Origin: Planctomycetaceae bacterium
GTDB lineage: Bacteria > Planctomycetota > Planctomycetia > Planctomycetales > Planctomycetaceae
DNA length: 64,000 bases
Assembly (NCBI GenBank): GCA_002724315.1
Contig: PBOJ01000040.1
Coordinates: 1 to 64,000 of the forward strand
Direction of reading: 5' to 3'
In this document: positions 45,004 to 60,036 of the stretch, piece by piece
How the letters are laid out: each line of letters opens with the position of its first letter
How positions within the stretch are numbered: the stretch's first letter is position 1
The notes under the pieces: model-generated
What the model was told of the DNA's origin: nothing
Database searches by the model: none
The model's input: only the letters and a program-made list of their open reading frames with translations
Position numbers and translations under genes: made by a program

Positions 45004-46206
45004 ATGCGTCGGCACCGCTTCGGCGTTCCCACATTCCGCTCCCGACAAGCCATTCCAATCGTGCAACTGCCCCGAAATCCGACGCGGCCGGTGACCATTG
45101 GCTCGGTCACCATCGGCAACGGTTCGCCGGTAGCCGTCCAGAGCATGACAGCCACCTCGACCCGCGACGTCGCGGCCACCTCGGCCCAGGTTCGCGACCT
45201 CCACGACTCCGGAGCGGATGTCGTTCGGATCGCCGTCGACAGCACTGCCGATGCCAAGGCCGTCGTCGACATCGCCTCCGAAACCGACGCCAACCTTGCG
45301 GTCGATCTGCAGGAGAACTACCGCCTGTCGGAAATTGTCGCCCCCCATGTTGCCAAACTCCGCTACAACCCCGGACACCTCTATCACCACGAACGGGAGA
45401 AGCCGTGGCAGGAAAAGGTGCGGGGCATCGTCGAGCAGGCGGCCAATCACGACTGTGCCATCCGCGTTGGCGTCAACTGCGGTTCGGTCGACCCTGACAA
45501 GATCGAACGCTACTCCCGGGACGACTCGATCTCGCCGATGCTCGACAGCGCGTGGGAACACTGCGAGTTCCTCGACTCGCTCGATTTCACCAACTACTGC
45601 GTCTCCCTGAAGGACTCGGATCCCCAGAAGGTGATCGAGGTCAACCGCCGATTCGCCGAGCAACGGCCCGACGTGCCGTTGCACCTGGGAGTGACCGAGG
45701 CGGGCCTGCCGCCCGACGGTGTGATCAAGACACGCATCGCCTTCGAACAACTCGTCTCCCAGGGACTGGGAGACACGATCCGCGTCTCACTGACCGTGCC
45801 CAACGACCGGAAATCCGAAGAGATCGTGGCGGGCCGCCAGATCCTGGCCGACATCGCCGCGGGACGTGTCCGCACCGTCGTCGATTTCGGACTCGACACG
45901 CTCAACATCATCAGTTGCCCCAGTTGTTCGCGAGTCGAGAACGAGGCATTCGTCGAGTTGGCCGAACAGGTCCGCGAGATGACCGAATACGCTCGGGAAC
46001 ACGCGCTGACGATTGCCGTGATGGGATGCCGGGTCAATGGCCCCGGCGAAACCGACGATGCCGACCTCGGACTGTGGTGTGCCCCCAACTTCGTCAACCT
46101 CAAGCAGGGCGAGAAAACGCTCGGCGCGTTCCCCTACGACGAAATCCTGGACAAGCTGAAACAGGAACTCGACCGCCTGATCGCCGAACGATCAGCGGTG
46201 TCATGA
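45004..46206 (+). CDS. ispG: 4-hydroxy-3-methylbut-2-enyl diphosphate synthase IspG
   Basis: A 400-residue IspG of the short (about 400-residue) bacterial type. The 4Fe-4S ligands are seen in ISCPSCSR and in [23 protein letters not shown] and NVGxNxGS-type segments ([10 protein letters not shown]) belong to the barrel. It converts methylerythritol cyclodiphosphate to hydroxymethylbutenyl diphosphate, the sixth step of the MEP isoprenoid pathway, with electrons from ferredoxin or flavodoxin. ATG at 45004 was chosen; the frame runs to a GTG at 44962. It feeds the same isoprenoid pool that hpnC and hpnD draw on. 32 bases before xylB. Confidence 0.96.
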   Translation: MRRHRFGVPTFRSRQAIPIVQLPRNPTRPVTIGSVTIGNGSPVAVQSMTATSTRDVAATSAQVRDLHDSGADVVRIAVDSTADAKAVVDIASETDANLAVDLQENYRLSEIVAPHVAKLRYNPGHLYHHEREKPWQEKVRGIVEQAANHDCAIRVGVNCGSVDPDKIERYSRDDSISPMLDSAWEHCEFLDSLDFTNYCVSLKDSDPQKVIEVNRRFAEQRPDVPLHLGVTEAGLPPDGVIKTRIAFEQLVSQGLGDTIRVSLTVPNDRKSEEIVAGRQILADIAAGRVRTVVDFGLDTLNIISCPSCSRVENEAFVELAEQVREMTEYAREHALTIAVMGCRVNGPGETDDADLGLWCAPNFVNLKQGEKTLGAFPYDEILDKLKQELDRLIAERSAVS

Positions 46207-46238
46207 CTGGCTGGAGACATGCCTGACGGAGCATCTCG

Positions 46239-47771
<1,533 letters not shown>

Positions 47772-47784
47772 AGACGGTGCCCGC

Positions 47785-48750
47785 ATGTCTGTCCTGTTCC
47801 TCACCGAATCCGACGTCGAATCCCTGATCGACATGCCGGCATCGATCGACGCGGTCGAACGGGCCTTCGCGGCGGTCGCCGACGGATCGGCCGTCAATGT
47901 CCCCCGTGCCCGCGCCAAGGCACCGGGATTTCTGCTGCACTCGATGTCGGCCACCGCCGAATATCTCGGGCTGGCCGGCTGGAAGAACTACACCACGACC
48001 TCCGAGGGAGCCCGCTTCCACGTCGCCGCCTACGAACTCGACTCCGGACGCATGCTGGCACTGATCCAGGCCAACCGGCTCGGGCAGCTGAGGACCGGGG
48101 CCGCCAGCGGTGTGGCCACGCGGCATCTGTCTCGACCCGACGCCAACGTGATGGGATTGCTGGGAACCGGCTGGCAGGCCGAGAGCCAACTGGAGGCAGT
48201 CGCATGCGTTCGGCCACTCGAGACGGTCCGCGTTTTCTCTCGGGATCCGGAACGACGTCAGGGGTTTGCCGAGGCGATGGGCCAGCGGCTGCAACTTGAT
48301 GTCCAGGCTGTCGATTCAGCCGAGACCGCCGTCGACGGGGCCGACATCGTCTCGACCGCAACCACCTCCAAGGCCCCGCTTTTCGACGGACAACTGTTGA
48401 TGCCGAGCTCGCATCTGAACATCATCGGCTCCAACCACCTGTCGAAGGCCGAGTCGGACGTCGAATCGATCGCATCGGCTGACCTGGTGGCCTGCGACCG
48501 AATCGACCAGTGCCGGATCGAAGCCGGCGAATTGGCCGCCGCATCCGAGGCGGGTGAGTGGAACTGGGAGAACGCGATCGAGCTGGCCGACATCGTTGCC
48601 GGAACCCACCCCGGCCGGACTGCCAACGCGCAGCGGACCGTTTTCAAGTCTGTCGGCCTGGCCGTCGAAGACGTGGCCATGGCTGCAGAACTGATCATGC
48701 GAGCCGGTGAACGTGGCGTCGGCCAACGTATTCCGCTCGACGTTGACTGA
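47785..48750 (+). CDS. Ornithine cyclodeaminase/mu-crystallin family protein
   Basis: A 321-residue NAD(P)-binding protein. N-terminal part ([23 protein letters not shown]) and [21 protein letters not shown], then a Rossmann site [15 protein letters not shown] near 135, are those of the OCD/mu-crystallin family. Known activities are ornithine cyclodeaminase, alanine dehydrogenase and ketimine reductase; the residues that distinguish them cannot be judged by eye. Thirteen bases after xylB, and 59 before pyk. Cytoplasmic. Confidence 0.88.
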   Translation: MSVLFLTESDVESLIDMPASIDAVERAFAAVADGSAVNVPRARAKAPGFLLHSMSATAEYLGLAGWKNYTTTSEGARFHVAAYELDSGRMLALIQANRLGQLRTGAASGVATRHLSRPDANVMGLLGTGWQAESQLEAVACVRPLETVRVFSRDPERRQGFAEAMGQRLQLDVQAVDSAETAVDGADIVSTATTSKAPLFDGQLLMPSSHLNIIGSNHLSKAESDVESIASADLVACDRIDQCRIEAGELAAASEAGEWNWENAIELADIVAGTHPGRTANAQRTVFKSVGLAVEDVAMAAELIMRAGERGVGQRIPLDVD

Positions 48751-48809
48751 CCGAAACTGTGTAATCCCAGAGATCGACCAACCCGTCTCCACAACTCGAA
48801 TCCCTGCCC

Positions 48810-50279
48810 ATGGCCACAGACACCCAGAACATCGAACCACCGCTGGTCAAAACCAAGATCATTGCCACGGTCGGCCCGGCCTGTTCGGAACGATCGGCCC
48901 TGCGTGACCTGGTGCTGGCCGGGGTCGACGTGTTCCGACTCAACTTCGCACACGGCACTCACGAATGGCTGGATGGTGTCCTGTCCTCCATCCGTGAGAT
49001 CGAGGAAGAGCTCCAACGTCCGATCGGGGTTCTCGGTGATCTGGCAGGACCCAAGATCCGGCTGGGCGAGATCCCCGGCGGCCAGTTGTTGTGCCAGGAG
49101 GGCGCCACGGTGGTCTTCGTGAGAGGCGAGATTGCCGATGCCTCACAGGAGTTGACCTGCACCTACGAGAACCTGATCGACGACATCGCTCCCGGCGACC
49201 GAATCCTGCTGGCCGATGGCATCGTGGAACTGGCGGTGACGGCCGAGGAAGACGACCGGGTGATCTGTCGGGTGGTCCGCCCGGGAACGGTGCGAAGCCG
49301 CCAGGGCGTCAACCTGCCGGGCGTGGCCCTGAGCACCCCGAGCGTGACGGAGAAGGACCGCGAGGACCTGACCTGGGCACTCGACCGCCATGTCGACTTC
49401 GTCGGCCTGAGTTTCGTCCGCAACAGCAACGATATCCGGCAACTCCGCGAACTGATCGCTGCTCACCCGGATGACCACGCGCCGCACATCGTGGCCAAGA
49501 TCGAGAAAAGCGAGGCGATCGACGACCTCGAGTCGATCATCGATATCACCGACGCGGTGATGGTGGCCCGCGGAGACCTGGGCGTCGAAGTGGACCTCGC
49601 GACCGTGCCGATCCTGCAGAAACGGATCATCCGCATGGCTAACGCCCACCGGGTGCCGGTGATCACCGCCACCCAGATGCTCGACAGCATGACCACCAGC
49701 GAATTTCCAACTCGTGCCGAGGCCAGCGATGTCGCCAACGCCACGCTGGACGGCACCGACGCGGTGATGCTTTCAGGAGAAACCGCTATCGGCGAGAACC
49801 CGACGGCGGCGGTCTCGATGATGAGCCGGATCGTCTGCGAGGCCGAGCGAACCGTCGACGGCGAAACGCCGCGGCTGTTCGAACCCGACACGCGGGCCCG
49901 GGCACTGGAGGTGACCGAGGCGGTCACCGTGGGAGCCGTCATCATTGCCGAACAGCTCGATGCCGGCCTGTTGGTGATCCCCACCGTCAGCGGGCGAACA
50001 GCCCTGGCCGTCTCCAAGGAACGCAGTCCTGTCCCGGTGCTGGCCCTCTCGGACTCGACGGCTGCCGCCCGACGAATGAACCTTTACTGGGGTGTCCGCT
50101 CGATCATGTCGATCCAGACTGACACCAGCCCCCGGCGACTGCTTGATGAGGTCTGCCGCTGGGGACGGGCACTGGGCGTGCTCGAAGCCGGACAGAGGCT
50201 CCTGCTGGTCGGCAGCTCAAACTGGTCGGCGGCCGGACACGACCTGGTCATGGTCCACTCGGTCCCGCCCGGCGACTGA
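48810..50279 (+). CDS. pyk: Pyruvate kinase
   Basis: A 489-residue pyruvate kinase: KTKIIATVGPAC at the N terminus, FRLNFAHGTHE (the barrel's Arg and Asn), GDLAGPKIRLG, the B-domain around 80-165, KIEKSEAIDDL, VMVARGDLGVEV with the metal-binding Glu/Asp, and ITATQMLDSM, then the allosteric C domain (VTVGAVIIAEQ). It converts phosphoenolpyruvate and ADP to pyruvate and ATP. Normal length. It starts after 59 bases and may be the last gene of the plus-strand metabolic run. No adjacent regulator. Confidence 0.96.
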   Translation: MATDTQNIEPPLVKTKIIATVGPACSERSALRDLVLAGVDVFRLNFAHGTHEWLDGVLSSIREIEEELQRPIGVLGDLAGPKIRLGEIPGGQLLCQEGATVVFVRGEIADASQELTCTYENLIDDIAPGDRILLADGIVELAVTAEEDDRVICRVVRPGTVRSRQGVNLPGVALSTPSVTEKDREDLTWALDRHVDFVGLSFVRNSNDIRQLRELIAAHPDDHAPHIVAKIEKSEAIDDLESIIDITDAVMVARGDLGVEVDLATVPILQKRIIRMANAHRVPVITATQMLDSMTTSEFPTRAEASDVANATLDGTDAVMLSGETAIGENPTAAVSMMSRIVCEAERTVDGETPRLFEPDTRARALEVTEAVTVGAVIIAEQLDAGLLVIPTVSGRTALAVSKERSPVPVLALSDSTAAARRMNLYWGVRSIMSIQTDTSPRRLLDEVCRWGRALGVLEAGQRLLLVGSSNWSAAGHDLVMVHSVPPGD

Positions 50280-50285
50280 ACCGGC

Positions 50286-51368
50286 CTACTTGGCCGCCGA
50301 CTCGGTCCCACGCAGCCAGTCGGCGATCCACAGCTGGCTGGTCTTGTCCTTGGAGCGGGCCGAGGTCCACATCAGCTTCTTGCCGTCGGGGCTGAAGACC
50401 GGCAACACATCGGCGGCCGCGTTGGAGGTCACCTGCCGGACGTCACCAGCCTTGACCGTCGTCTTGCCCAGCTTCAAGTCCATTGTGAACAGGTTGAAGT
50501 GAGCCCCCCGCGGCCCCTTCGAGTAATCGGCACGGGTCCAGATGATGTACCGGCTCGACGGGTGAAAGTAGGGAGCCCAGTTGACGGTGCCCAGGTTGTT
50601 GGTCAGCTGGATGTCGTGCTTGCCGTCGACACTGACGGCGAAGATCTGCAGCATGTGCTCCTTCTGCCGATCGCTGCGGTAGATCACCCAGTTGCCATCG
50701 GGCGAAAAGAACGGGCCGCCGTCGTAGCCGGGGTTGTTGACCAGCTGACGCACGTTCTTTCCGTCAGCATCCATGATGTAGAGATCGGCGTCGCCATCGC
50801 GGCTGGAGGTGAAGACGATCTGCTTGCCGTCAGCCGAATACGACCCCTCGGCATCGTAGCCGGGCGTGTTGGTCAGTCGTTTCAGACCGGTGCCGTTGAA
50901 GTCACAAACATAAATGTCCATGTGCTTGTCGAAGTCCCACTGGTACCGGCGACGGCCGCCCTTGGCCGCCAGTTCCCGGGCCTGGTGCTCGGTCTGGTCG
51001 ATCCGCGGGTCGGTGTGGCTCGAAGCGAACAGGATCTTCTTGCCGTCGACGGTGAAGTAACTGCAGGTCGTGCGACCGCGCCCGGGACTGATTCGCCGCG
51101 TCGTCTTCTCGCCCAGCTTCTGCACATAGATCTGGTAGAAGGGGTAGCCGACAGGATAAGCCTGGTAGACAACCCACTTGCCGTCGGGTGAGAAATACCC
51201 TTCACCGGCCCTGGGCAACCCAAAGGTCACCCGCTGAATCTGCCCCAGGTGACGGGCTTCCAGCGCCGCCCCCGACTTCTTGGTCGCAGCCTCCTTGTCG
51301 GCGGCACCAGCTTCCGACGCCACAACAAACAGGGCAACCAACACCAACAACCGGACCAGAGTTCTCAC
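50286..51368 (-). CDS. Secreted PD40/TolB-like beta-propeller protein
   Basis: A 360-residue exported protein. The signal (RTLVRLLVLVALFVVASEAGA, here described by its first half) is cleaved near AADKE. Blades carry the PD40 pattern: GYFSPDGKWVVYQAY, CSYFTVDGKKILFAS, GSYSADGKQIVFTSS, PFFSPDGNWVIYRS and LPVFSPDGKKLMWTS. The last has the ending seen in TolB. The GTG at 51368 is preceded by GAGGGG and fits the signal; a longer frame to 51497 is not supported. Similar to the 3847-4869 protein but not adjacent to Tol-Pal genes. Ligand unknown. Confidence 0.85.
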   Translation of the reverse strand: MRTLVRLLVLVALFVVASEAGAADKEAATKKSGAALEARHLGQIQRVTFGLPRAGEGYFSPDGKWVVYQAYPVGYPFYQIYVQKLGEKTTRRISPGRGRTTCSYFTVDGKKILFASSHTDPRIDQTEHQARELAAKGGRRRYQWDFDKHMDIYVCDFNGTGLKRLTNTPGYDAEGSYSADGKQIVFTSSRDGDADLYIMDADGKNVRQLVNNPGYDGGPFFSPDGNWVIYRSDRQKEHMLQIFAVSVDGKHDIQLTNNLGTVNWAPYFHPSSRYIIWTRADYSKGPRGAHFNLFTMDLKLGKTTVKAGDVRQVTSNAAADVLPVFSPDGKKLMWTSARSKDKTSQLWIADWLRGTESAAK

Positions 51369-51550
51369 GGTTCCAACCCCTCTCGCCTGTTCATCTCGCT
51401 CTCGAAAACCACTCGGCCCACCGACTGCGCCGGCGGGATTCCGAGTATAACAGATCGGCCGGTGCGGTCCGCCATCGAGTGCTGCTCCGGTGGCCAATCG
51501 AGTGTCGGGGTGACAGAATGGCAGTTGATTCGAATCCAGGAGATCTTTCG

Positions 51551-52858
51551 ATGACCAGCTTCGTCCGCCCGTTGACCATGGTGCTCGCTTTCGCCCTGGT
51601 TTGGCTCACCACCGTCTCACCAGCGACAGCCGACGACTGGCCCCAGTGGGGCGGCCCGAAGCGAGACCTGGTCTGGCGAGAAACGGGCATCGTCAAGACT
51701 CTGCCCACCAAGGGCCTGCTGCCACGAGTCTGGTCGACGCCCGTAGGCGAGGGCTACTCGGGACCGGCCGTTGCCGATGGGCGTGTCTATATCACCGACT
51801 ATATCCGCAACAAGCGGATCGAACGGGTCCATTCGCTAGACGCCGAAACCGGCAAGATCCTGTGGACCCACACCTACCCGGTCCGCTACAGCATCAGCTA
51901 CCCGGCCGGACCGCGCATGACCCCTGTCATCGAGCGAGACCGGGTCTACACGATCGGTTCGATGGGCGACATGTTCTGCCTGAAGGTCAGCGATGGTTCG
52001 GTGATCTGGAAAAAGAACTTCGTGGCCGACTACGGCACCAAGCTGCCGATCTGGGGCATGGTCGCCTCGCCGCTGATCGACGGCCAGCAGTTGATCACGC
52101 TTGTTGGCGGAACCGACGGATCCCTGGTGGTCAGCTTCGACAAGCTGACCGGCAAGGAACTGTGGCGGAGTCTCGAGGACGAGATGATCGGCTACTGCCC
52201 GCCGGTGATCATGACCTTCGGCAAGATCCGACAACTGGTCATCTGGCATCCGACCGCCATCAGCAGTCTCGACCCGACCAACGGCAAGCTGATCTGGCAG
52301 GTCCCGTTCGCGGTTCGTGTCGGGCTGACCATTTCGACACCACGCCAGTTCGGCAACCGGCTGTTCGTCACGGCGTTCTACAACGGGCCGATGATGATCG
52401 AGGTCTCCCCCGACGGCCGCAACGCAAAAGTGGCCTGGAAGGGCAAAAGCGACAGCGAGATCAAGACCGACGGGCTGCACTCGATCATGACGACACCGAT
52501 CTTCAACGGCAGCCACATCTACGGAATCTGCAGCTACGGGCACCTGCGGTGCCTGGATGCCAGCAACGGCAAGCGGATCTGGGAAACGATCAAGCCCACC
52601 GGCAAGGACCGCTGGTGGAACGCGTTCCTGGTGACCCACGAGGATCGCCAGTTCATTCACAACGAGCAGGGTGACCTGATCATCGCCAAGCTCTCGCCCA
52701 AGGGCTACCAGGAGATCAGCCGCGCGAAGCTGGTCGAACCGACCCGAAAAGTCAGACGGCGGATGACCATCTGGTCGCACCCGGCCTTCGCGCTCAAGAG
52801 CGTCTTCGCCCGAAACGACAAGGAACTGGTCCGAGTCAACCTGGCAGCAGGCAAGTGA
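51551..52858 (+). CDS. Secreted PQQ-like beta-propeller (outer-membrane BamB-like) protein
   Basis: A 435-residue exported protein with signal peptide (about 5-27, ending PATADDW). WPQWGG at about 29-34 marks the start of these planctomycete propellers. Blades have the PQQ-repeat form: LDAETGKILWTH, KVSDGSVIWKK, LTGKELWRS, LDPTNGKLIWQV and LDASNGKRIWET. No cofactor or catalytic residues are obvious, so it is probably a binding or scaffold protein. AGGAG precedes the start. Its stop overlaps the flavin oxidase start as GTGA. First gene of a three-gene run ending in Ldh. Confidence 0.87.
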   Translation: MTSFVRPLTMVLAFALVWLTTVSPATADDWPQWGGPKRDLVWRETGIVKTLPTKGLLPRVWSTPVGEGYSGPAVADGRVYITDYIRNKRIERVHSLDAETGKILWTHTYPVRYSISYPAGPRMTPVIERDRVYTIGSMGDMFCLKVSDGSVIWKKNFVADYGTKLPIWGMVASPLIDGQQLITLVGGTDGSLVVSFDKLTGKELWRSLEDEMIGYCPPVIMTFGKIRQLVIWHPTAISSLDPTNGKLIWQVPFAVRVGLTISTPRQFGNRLFVTAFYNGPMMIEVSPDGRNAKVAWKGKSDSEIKTDGLHSIMTTPIFNGSHIYGICSYGHLRCLDASNGKRIWETIKPTGKDRWWNAFLVTHEDRQFIHNEQGDLIIAKLSPKGYQEISRAKLVEPTRKVRRRMTIWSHPAFALKSVFARNDKELVRVNLAAGK

Positions 52859-54000
52859 GCACGACATTCGACTGCGTGGTAATCGGAGTCGGTGGTTTCG
52901 GCAGCGCCGCGCTGGACCACGTCGCGTCCCGCGGGGCGAGCGTGCTGGGCATCGAGCGATTCGGCATCGCCCATGACCGTGGCAGTTCGCACGGCCACAC
53001 CCGAGTCATCCGGCAGGCCTACTTCGAACACGCCGACTACGTTCCGCTGCTGCTCGATGCGTACAGGCTCTGGGACCAACTGGCAGCCGACAGCGACCAA
53101 CTGTTGATCGACCGCTGTGGCCTGCTGCTGGCCGGACCCCCCGACGGACCGGCCGTTTCCGGAACCCGCCAGGCCGCAGCGTTGCACGGACTCGATCTCC
53201 AGGACGTCTCGACCCAGCGACTGGCCACCGATTTCCCCGGCTTCGACATTCCCGACAACTTCGAAGCGGTGTGGGAAGAAGCCGGAGGGTACCTGTTTGT
53301 GGAGGACGCCGTCGCCGCACACATTCAACGAGCTGTCGGCCACGGAGCCGTCCTGCAGACCGGCGAAACCGTCATCGAATGGACATCCCGCGGAGATGCG
53401 ATCGAGGTGGTCACCGACCGCGGTCGTTACCAGGCCGGTTCGCTGATCGTAGCCCCCGGCTCGTGGGTCCCCGGGCTGCTGCCGGGCCTGCCGGTTTCGT
53501 GGGACATTGTCCGAAAGCCGCTGTTCTGGTTCCCCGCCACGACCGACCAGTACAACCGCTCGAGTGGTGCCGGCGTGTTTTTCCTGGAGACACCCGGCGG
53601 GGAATTCTACGGATTCCCTTCCCTGGACGGAGAAACGGTGAAGGTCGCCGAACACACCGCCGGAGTCAGCGTCTCCGATCCCCTGACCGTCGACCGTGAT
53701 GTGCTCTCTGTCGACCTGCCCCCGTTGGCCGAATTCCTCCAGTCCCACATGCCAGGGTTGGCAACCGATCCGACCCGTCACACGGTCTGTCTCTACACCC
53801 GCACCCCCGACCTGAACTTCATCGTCGATCGTCATCCCGAGCATTCTGGAGTTGCGATCGCCTGCGGATTCTCCGGCCACGGCTTCAAGTTCACACCGGC
53901 CATTGGCAGTATCCTGGCCGACCTGGCACTCGAAGGCCGTACCGGACATTCGATCGAGTTTCTCTCGGCAACTCGGCCCGGGTTGCTGAGGTCCGACTGA
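52855..54000 (+). CDS. FAD-dependent oxidase, MSOX/MTOX type
   Basis: A 381-residue DAO-family flavoprotein. DCVVIGVGGFGSAALDHVASRG binds FAD, IERFGIAHDRGSSHGHTRVIRQAY is the signature of monomeric sarcosine and N-methyl-tryptophan oxidases (given in parts), and CLYTRTPDLNFIVDRHP near 320 supplies the Cys that carries covalent 8-alpha-S-cysteinyl FAD in the family. The closing GFSGHGFKFTPAIG contacts the flavin. It oxidises a secondary N-methyl amine, giving formaldehyde and H2O2. The start is GTG at 52855, overlapping the propeller stop by four bases. Substrate not determinable by eye. Confidence 0.88.
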   Translation: MSTTFDCVVIGVGGFGSAALDHVASRGASVLGIERFGIAHDRGSSHGHTRVIRQAYFEHADYVPLLLDAYRLWDQLAADSDQLLIDRCGLLLAGPPDGPAVSGTRQAAALHGLDLQDVSTQRLATDFPGFDIPDNFEAVWEEAGGYLFVEDAVAAHIQRAVGHGAVLQTGETVIEWTSRGDAIEVVTDRGRYQAGSLIVAPGSWVPGLLPGLPVSWDIVRKPLFWFPATTDQYNRSSGAGVFFLETPGGEFYGFPSLDGETVKVAEHTAGVSVSDPLTVDRDVLSVDLPPLAEFLQSHMPGLATDPTRHTVCLYTRTPDLNFIVDRHPEHSGVAIACGFSGHGFKFTPAIGSILADLALEGRTGHSIEFLSATRPGLLRSD

Positions 54001-54075
54001 GTCGAGAAGATGGGCGGCTTCACACCCGACGACGGCAAAACCGTAGATTCCCCGATTCGTGAAAGACACACCCCT

Positions 54076-55152
54076 ATGGCGATCATCCCCGGCTACCCAC
54101 TTGACGAAGGACAGGAACAACGAGTGCCAGTCGATCCGCTTCGGCAGTGGGTGATCGACGTTCTGTGCCACGAGGCGATGATCCCGGTCGAGGCAGCCGC
54201 CGGAGCCGACCGGTTGATCGAGGCCGACCTGCGAGGCATCCCGTCCCACGGCACACGTGCCCTGCCTCGCTATCTCGACCAGATGAAAGCGGGGGGAATC
54301 GACCCCCGGGCAACGATCCTGACCGAGCGTGACACTCCGGCCATGGCGGTGCTCAACGGCGGAAAGGGGCTGGGCCACGTGGCGGCCACCCGCGCGATGC
54401 AGATGGCGATCAACAAGGCGAAAGAGGTCGGCACGGGAACCGTGGCAGTGAAGGCCAGCCAGCACTTCGGAGCCGCCCAGGTCTACGCGATGATGGCCGC
54501 GGCCGAGGGAATGATCGGCTACGCCACGACCAGCACCGGTCCGGCCACGGTGGCTGCCTACGGCAGCCGCGGCCCCGCAGTGGCCAACAACGCCCTGGCC
54601 TGGGCTGCTCCCACTCGCGACGGACACCCGGTGGTGCTCGACATGGCCTGCGCCGTCTCCAGTTGGGGCAAGGTCCACTCGATGGGCATGTACGGGCAGG
54701 CGATCCCCGAGGGCTGGGCAGTGGATGGCGAGGGCAATCCCACGACCAACGCGGACGACGCCAAGACCCTGCTGCCGGCGGCCGGGCCACGCGGTTACGG
54801 ACTCGCGTTTTTCAGCTCGGTCCTCTGTGGCCCACTCGTCGGCGCCCGGATGCCACTGAAGAAGACCTGGGAAATCGCCTCCGACGGGTCAGAACACTTC
54901 ATGTACGCGATCGACATCAACGCCTTCGTCGACCCCGACGATTTCTACAACCAGATCGAAGCGACCGTCAACGAGATCCGGGAACTGGAACCTGCCGAGG
55001 GTTTCGACCGGGTCTGCCTGCCGGGCGATCTCGAGGCCGAACGCGAACGGGCCTGGCGTCAGGACGGGCTGCCGATGCACAACGACCAGGTCGAATCTCT
55101 GCAGAAGGTCGCCGAGGCCAAGGGAATCCCCGGCCCATGGACCGTTGCCTGA
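54076..55152 (+). CDS. Ldh family malate/(S)-sulfolactate/L-lactate-type dehydrogenase
   Basis: A 358-residue member of the non-Rossmann MDH/LDH2 oxidoreductase family. GADRLIEADLRGIPSHGTRALPRYLDQMKAG-type sequence carries the family's catalytic His in the SHG element; VKASQHFGAAQVYAMMAA is the second landmark, and VLDMACAVSSWGKV the third. Members oxidise or reduce 2-hydroxy acids such as malate, ureidoglycolate or 3-sulfolactate with NAD(P). It lies 75 bases after the oxidase; the ATG at 54076 was taken, an in-frame ATG at 54010 being less likely. tRNA-Arg follows by 45 bases. Confidence 0.9.
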   Translation: MAIIPGYPLDEGQEQRVPVDPLRQWVIDVLCHEAMIPVEAAAGADRLIEADLRGIPSHGTRALPRYLDQMKAGGIDPRATILTERDTPAMAVLNGGKGLGHVAATRAMQMAINKAKEVGTGTVAVKASQHFGAAQVYAMMAAAEGMIGYATTSTGPATVAAYGSRGPAVANNALAWAAPTRDGHPVVLDMACAVSSWGKVHSMGMYGQAIPEGWAVDGEGNPTTNADDAKTLLPAAGPRGYGLAFFSSVLCGPLVGARMPLKKTWEIASDGSEHFMYAIDINAFVDPDDFYNQIEATVNEIRELEPAEGFDRVCLPGDLEAERERAWRQDGLPMHNDQVESLQKVAEAKGIPGPWTVA

Positions 55153-55197
55153 TGGTCAAAACGGTGTCCGTCCGCAATAATCGGCTCACCGACACCT

Positions 55198-55271
55198 GCA
55201 CCCGTAGCTCAACTGGATAGAGCATCGGTCTTCGGAACCGAGGGTTGGGGGTTCGAATCCCTCCGGGTGTA
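55198..55271 (+). tRNA. tRNA-Arg (anticodon TCG)
   Basis: A complete cloverleaf: acceptor GCACCCG with CGGGTGT (a G-U end pair), D arm GCTC...GAGC, anticodon stem TCGGT/ACCGA around CTTCGGA giving anticodon TCG (reads CGA and related codons), and T arm GGGGGTTCGAATCCCTC. Discriminator A; the 3' CCA is not encoded. Confidence 0.95.
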
Positions 55272-55316
55272 CTTCTTGCGGTTTCCTGGGCCAGCCCCTG
55301 TAACAAGGGATCCGGC

Positions 55317-55769
55317 ATGAAGGCTTCGACCTTCGCCATCGCGGTCGGTGCGACGGTGTCGGCCATCGCGCCGATCGGTGTCGTCAACCCTTCGGGATAC
55401 GTCACAGCACTGGCCGACCTGCTCGGGCAGTCCTCACTGGTTCACACCATCGCGGTCGCTCTGCTGGCGATGGGAACACTGGTGCTGCTGCAGCCGGTGG
55501 CCGGCCAATCGCTCAAGCTGCGACTGGTTCGTGCCGTGGCCTGGCTTGCCGTGATCAAGTCCCTGCTCATGCTCTGGGCCCCTGCCCTGGTGGAAAGCGT
55601 GACCGACTGGATGACAACCCTTCCGGCGTGGCCGATCAGGCTGGGCAGCGTGGTGGACCTCGCATTCGGCCTGTTGATGCTCTGGGTGGGGCGACGGCTG
55701 ATTGGGGCAGAATCGTACGAGGGGAATGACCTGGCCACCAGTGACGCGAGAACGGCCGATCATGCGTGA
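55317..55769 (+). CDS. Small integral membrane protein
   Basis: A 150-residue protein with about four hydrophobic segments: near 5-27 (with a polar GATVS), 35-60, 70-92 and 105-127 (LGSVVDLAFGLLMLWVGR). No conserved motif is recognised. AAGGGA precedes the ATG at 55317. Its last eight bases overlap the next gene, which is also a small membrane protein, so the two are co-translated. Function unknown. Confidence 0.72.
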   Translation: MKASTFAIAVGATVSAIAPIGVVNPSGYVTALADLLGQSSLVHTIAVALLAMGTLVLLQPVAGQSLKLRLVRAVAWLAVIKSLLMLWAPALVESVTDWMTTLPAWPIRLGSVVDLAFGLLMLWVGRRLIGAESYEGNDLATSDARTADHA

Positions 55770-56109
55770 GCCCCTCATCGTCGTCGCTTTTCTGCCGTTC
55801 CTGTATTACGCCACACTCGACGGTATCTTCCACTTCCGCGGTCGCCGCGTCAGCCTGTCCGAACACGTGATCCATGTCGTGATCGGGCTGTCGCTGGCCC
55901 TGGTATTCGCCGCCGCCGTGATGGCCAACCAGCCGGTGATGCTCGGCAGCCTGGTAGCCTTCCTTGTCTCCGGTGGCCTGGACGAATTTGTCTGGCACCG
56001 CGATCTGCCCGCCCACGAATCGGATCTGCACGCCAAGGAACACCTGGCCCTGCTGATCTTCCTGGGCGTCACACTGCTGGTCGATTCGCCGCTGGTCACC
56101 ATGGGCTGA
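55762..56109 (+). CDS. Small integral membrane protein
   Basis: A 115-residue protein with three to four hydrophobic segments (about 4-20, 40-62, 64-82 and 95-112) separated by His-rich loops: HFRGRR, EHVIHV, VWHRDLPAHESDLHAKEH. The conserved His/Asp/Glu spacing could bind a metal, but this is a guess. The ATG at 55762 overlaps the previous stop by eight bases, so both make one unit. The family is unrecognised. Confidence 0.72.
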   Translation: MREPLIVVAFLPFLYYATLDGIFHFRGRRVSLSEHVIHVVIGLSLALVFAAAVMANQPVMLGSLVAFLVSGGLDEFVWHRDLPAHESDLHAKEHLALLIFLGVTLLVDSPLVTMG

Positions 56110-56207
56110 ATCCGGCCTCTGGCCACTTCCGTTCTCACGACGGTCCGTCGATAATCGACGGTTGCCCCCAACAGCAAGTCCTTGCCGTCGTGATGACGAG
56201 GTTGCCG

Positions 56208-60026
<3,819 letters not shown>

Positions 60027-60036
60027 GGCACTCGCG

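Noticed and set aside
55198-55271. tRNA-Arg as a possible integration site
   Set aside because: There is no integrase and no repeated tRNA 3' end within the window, and flanking genes look chromosomal.
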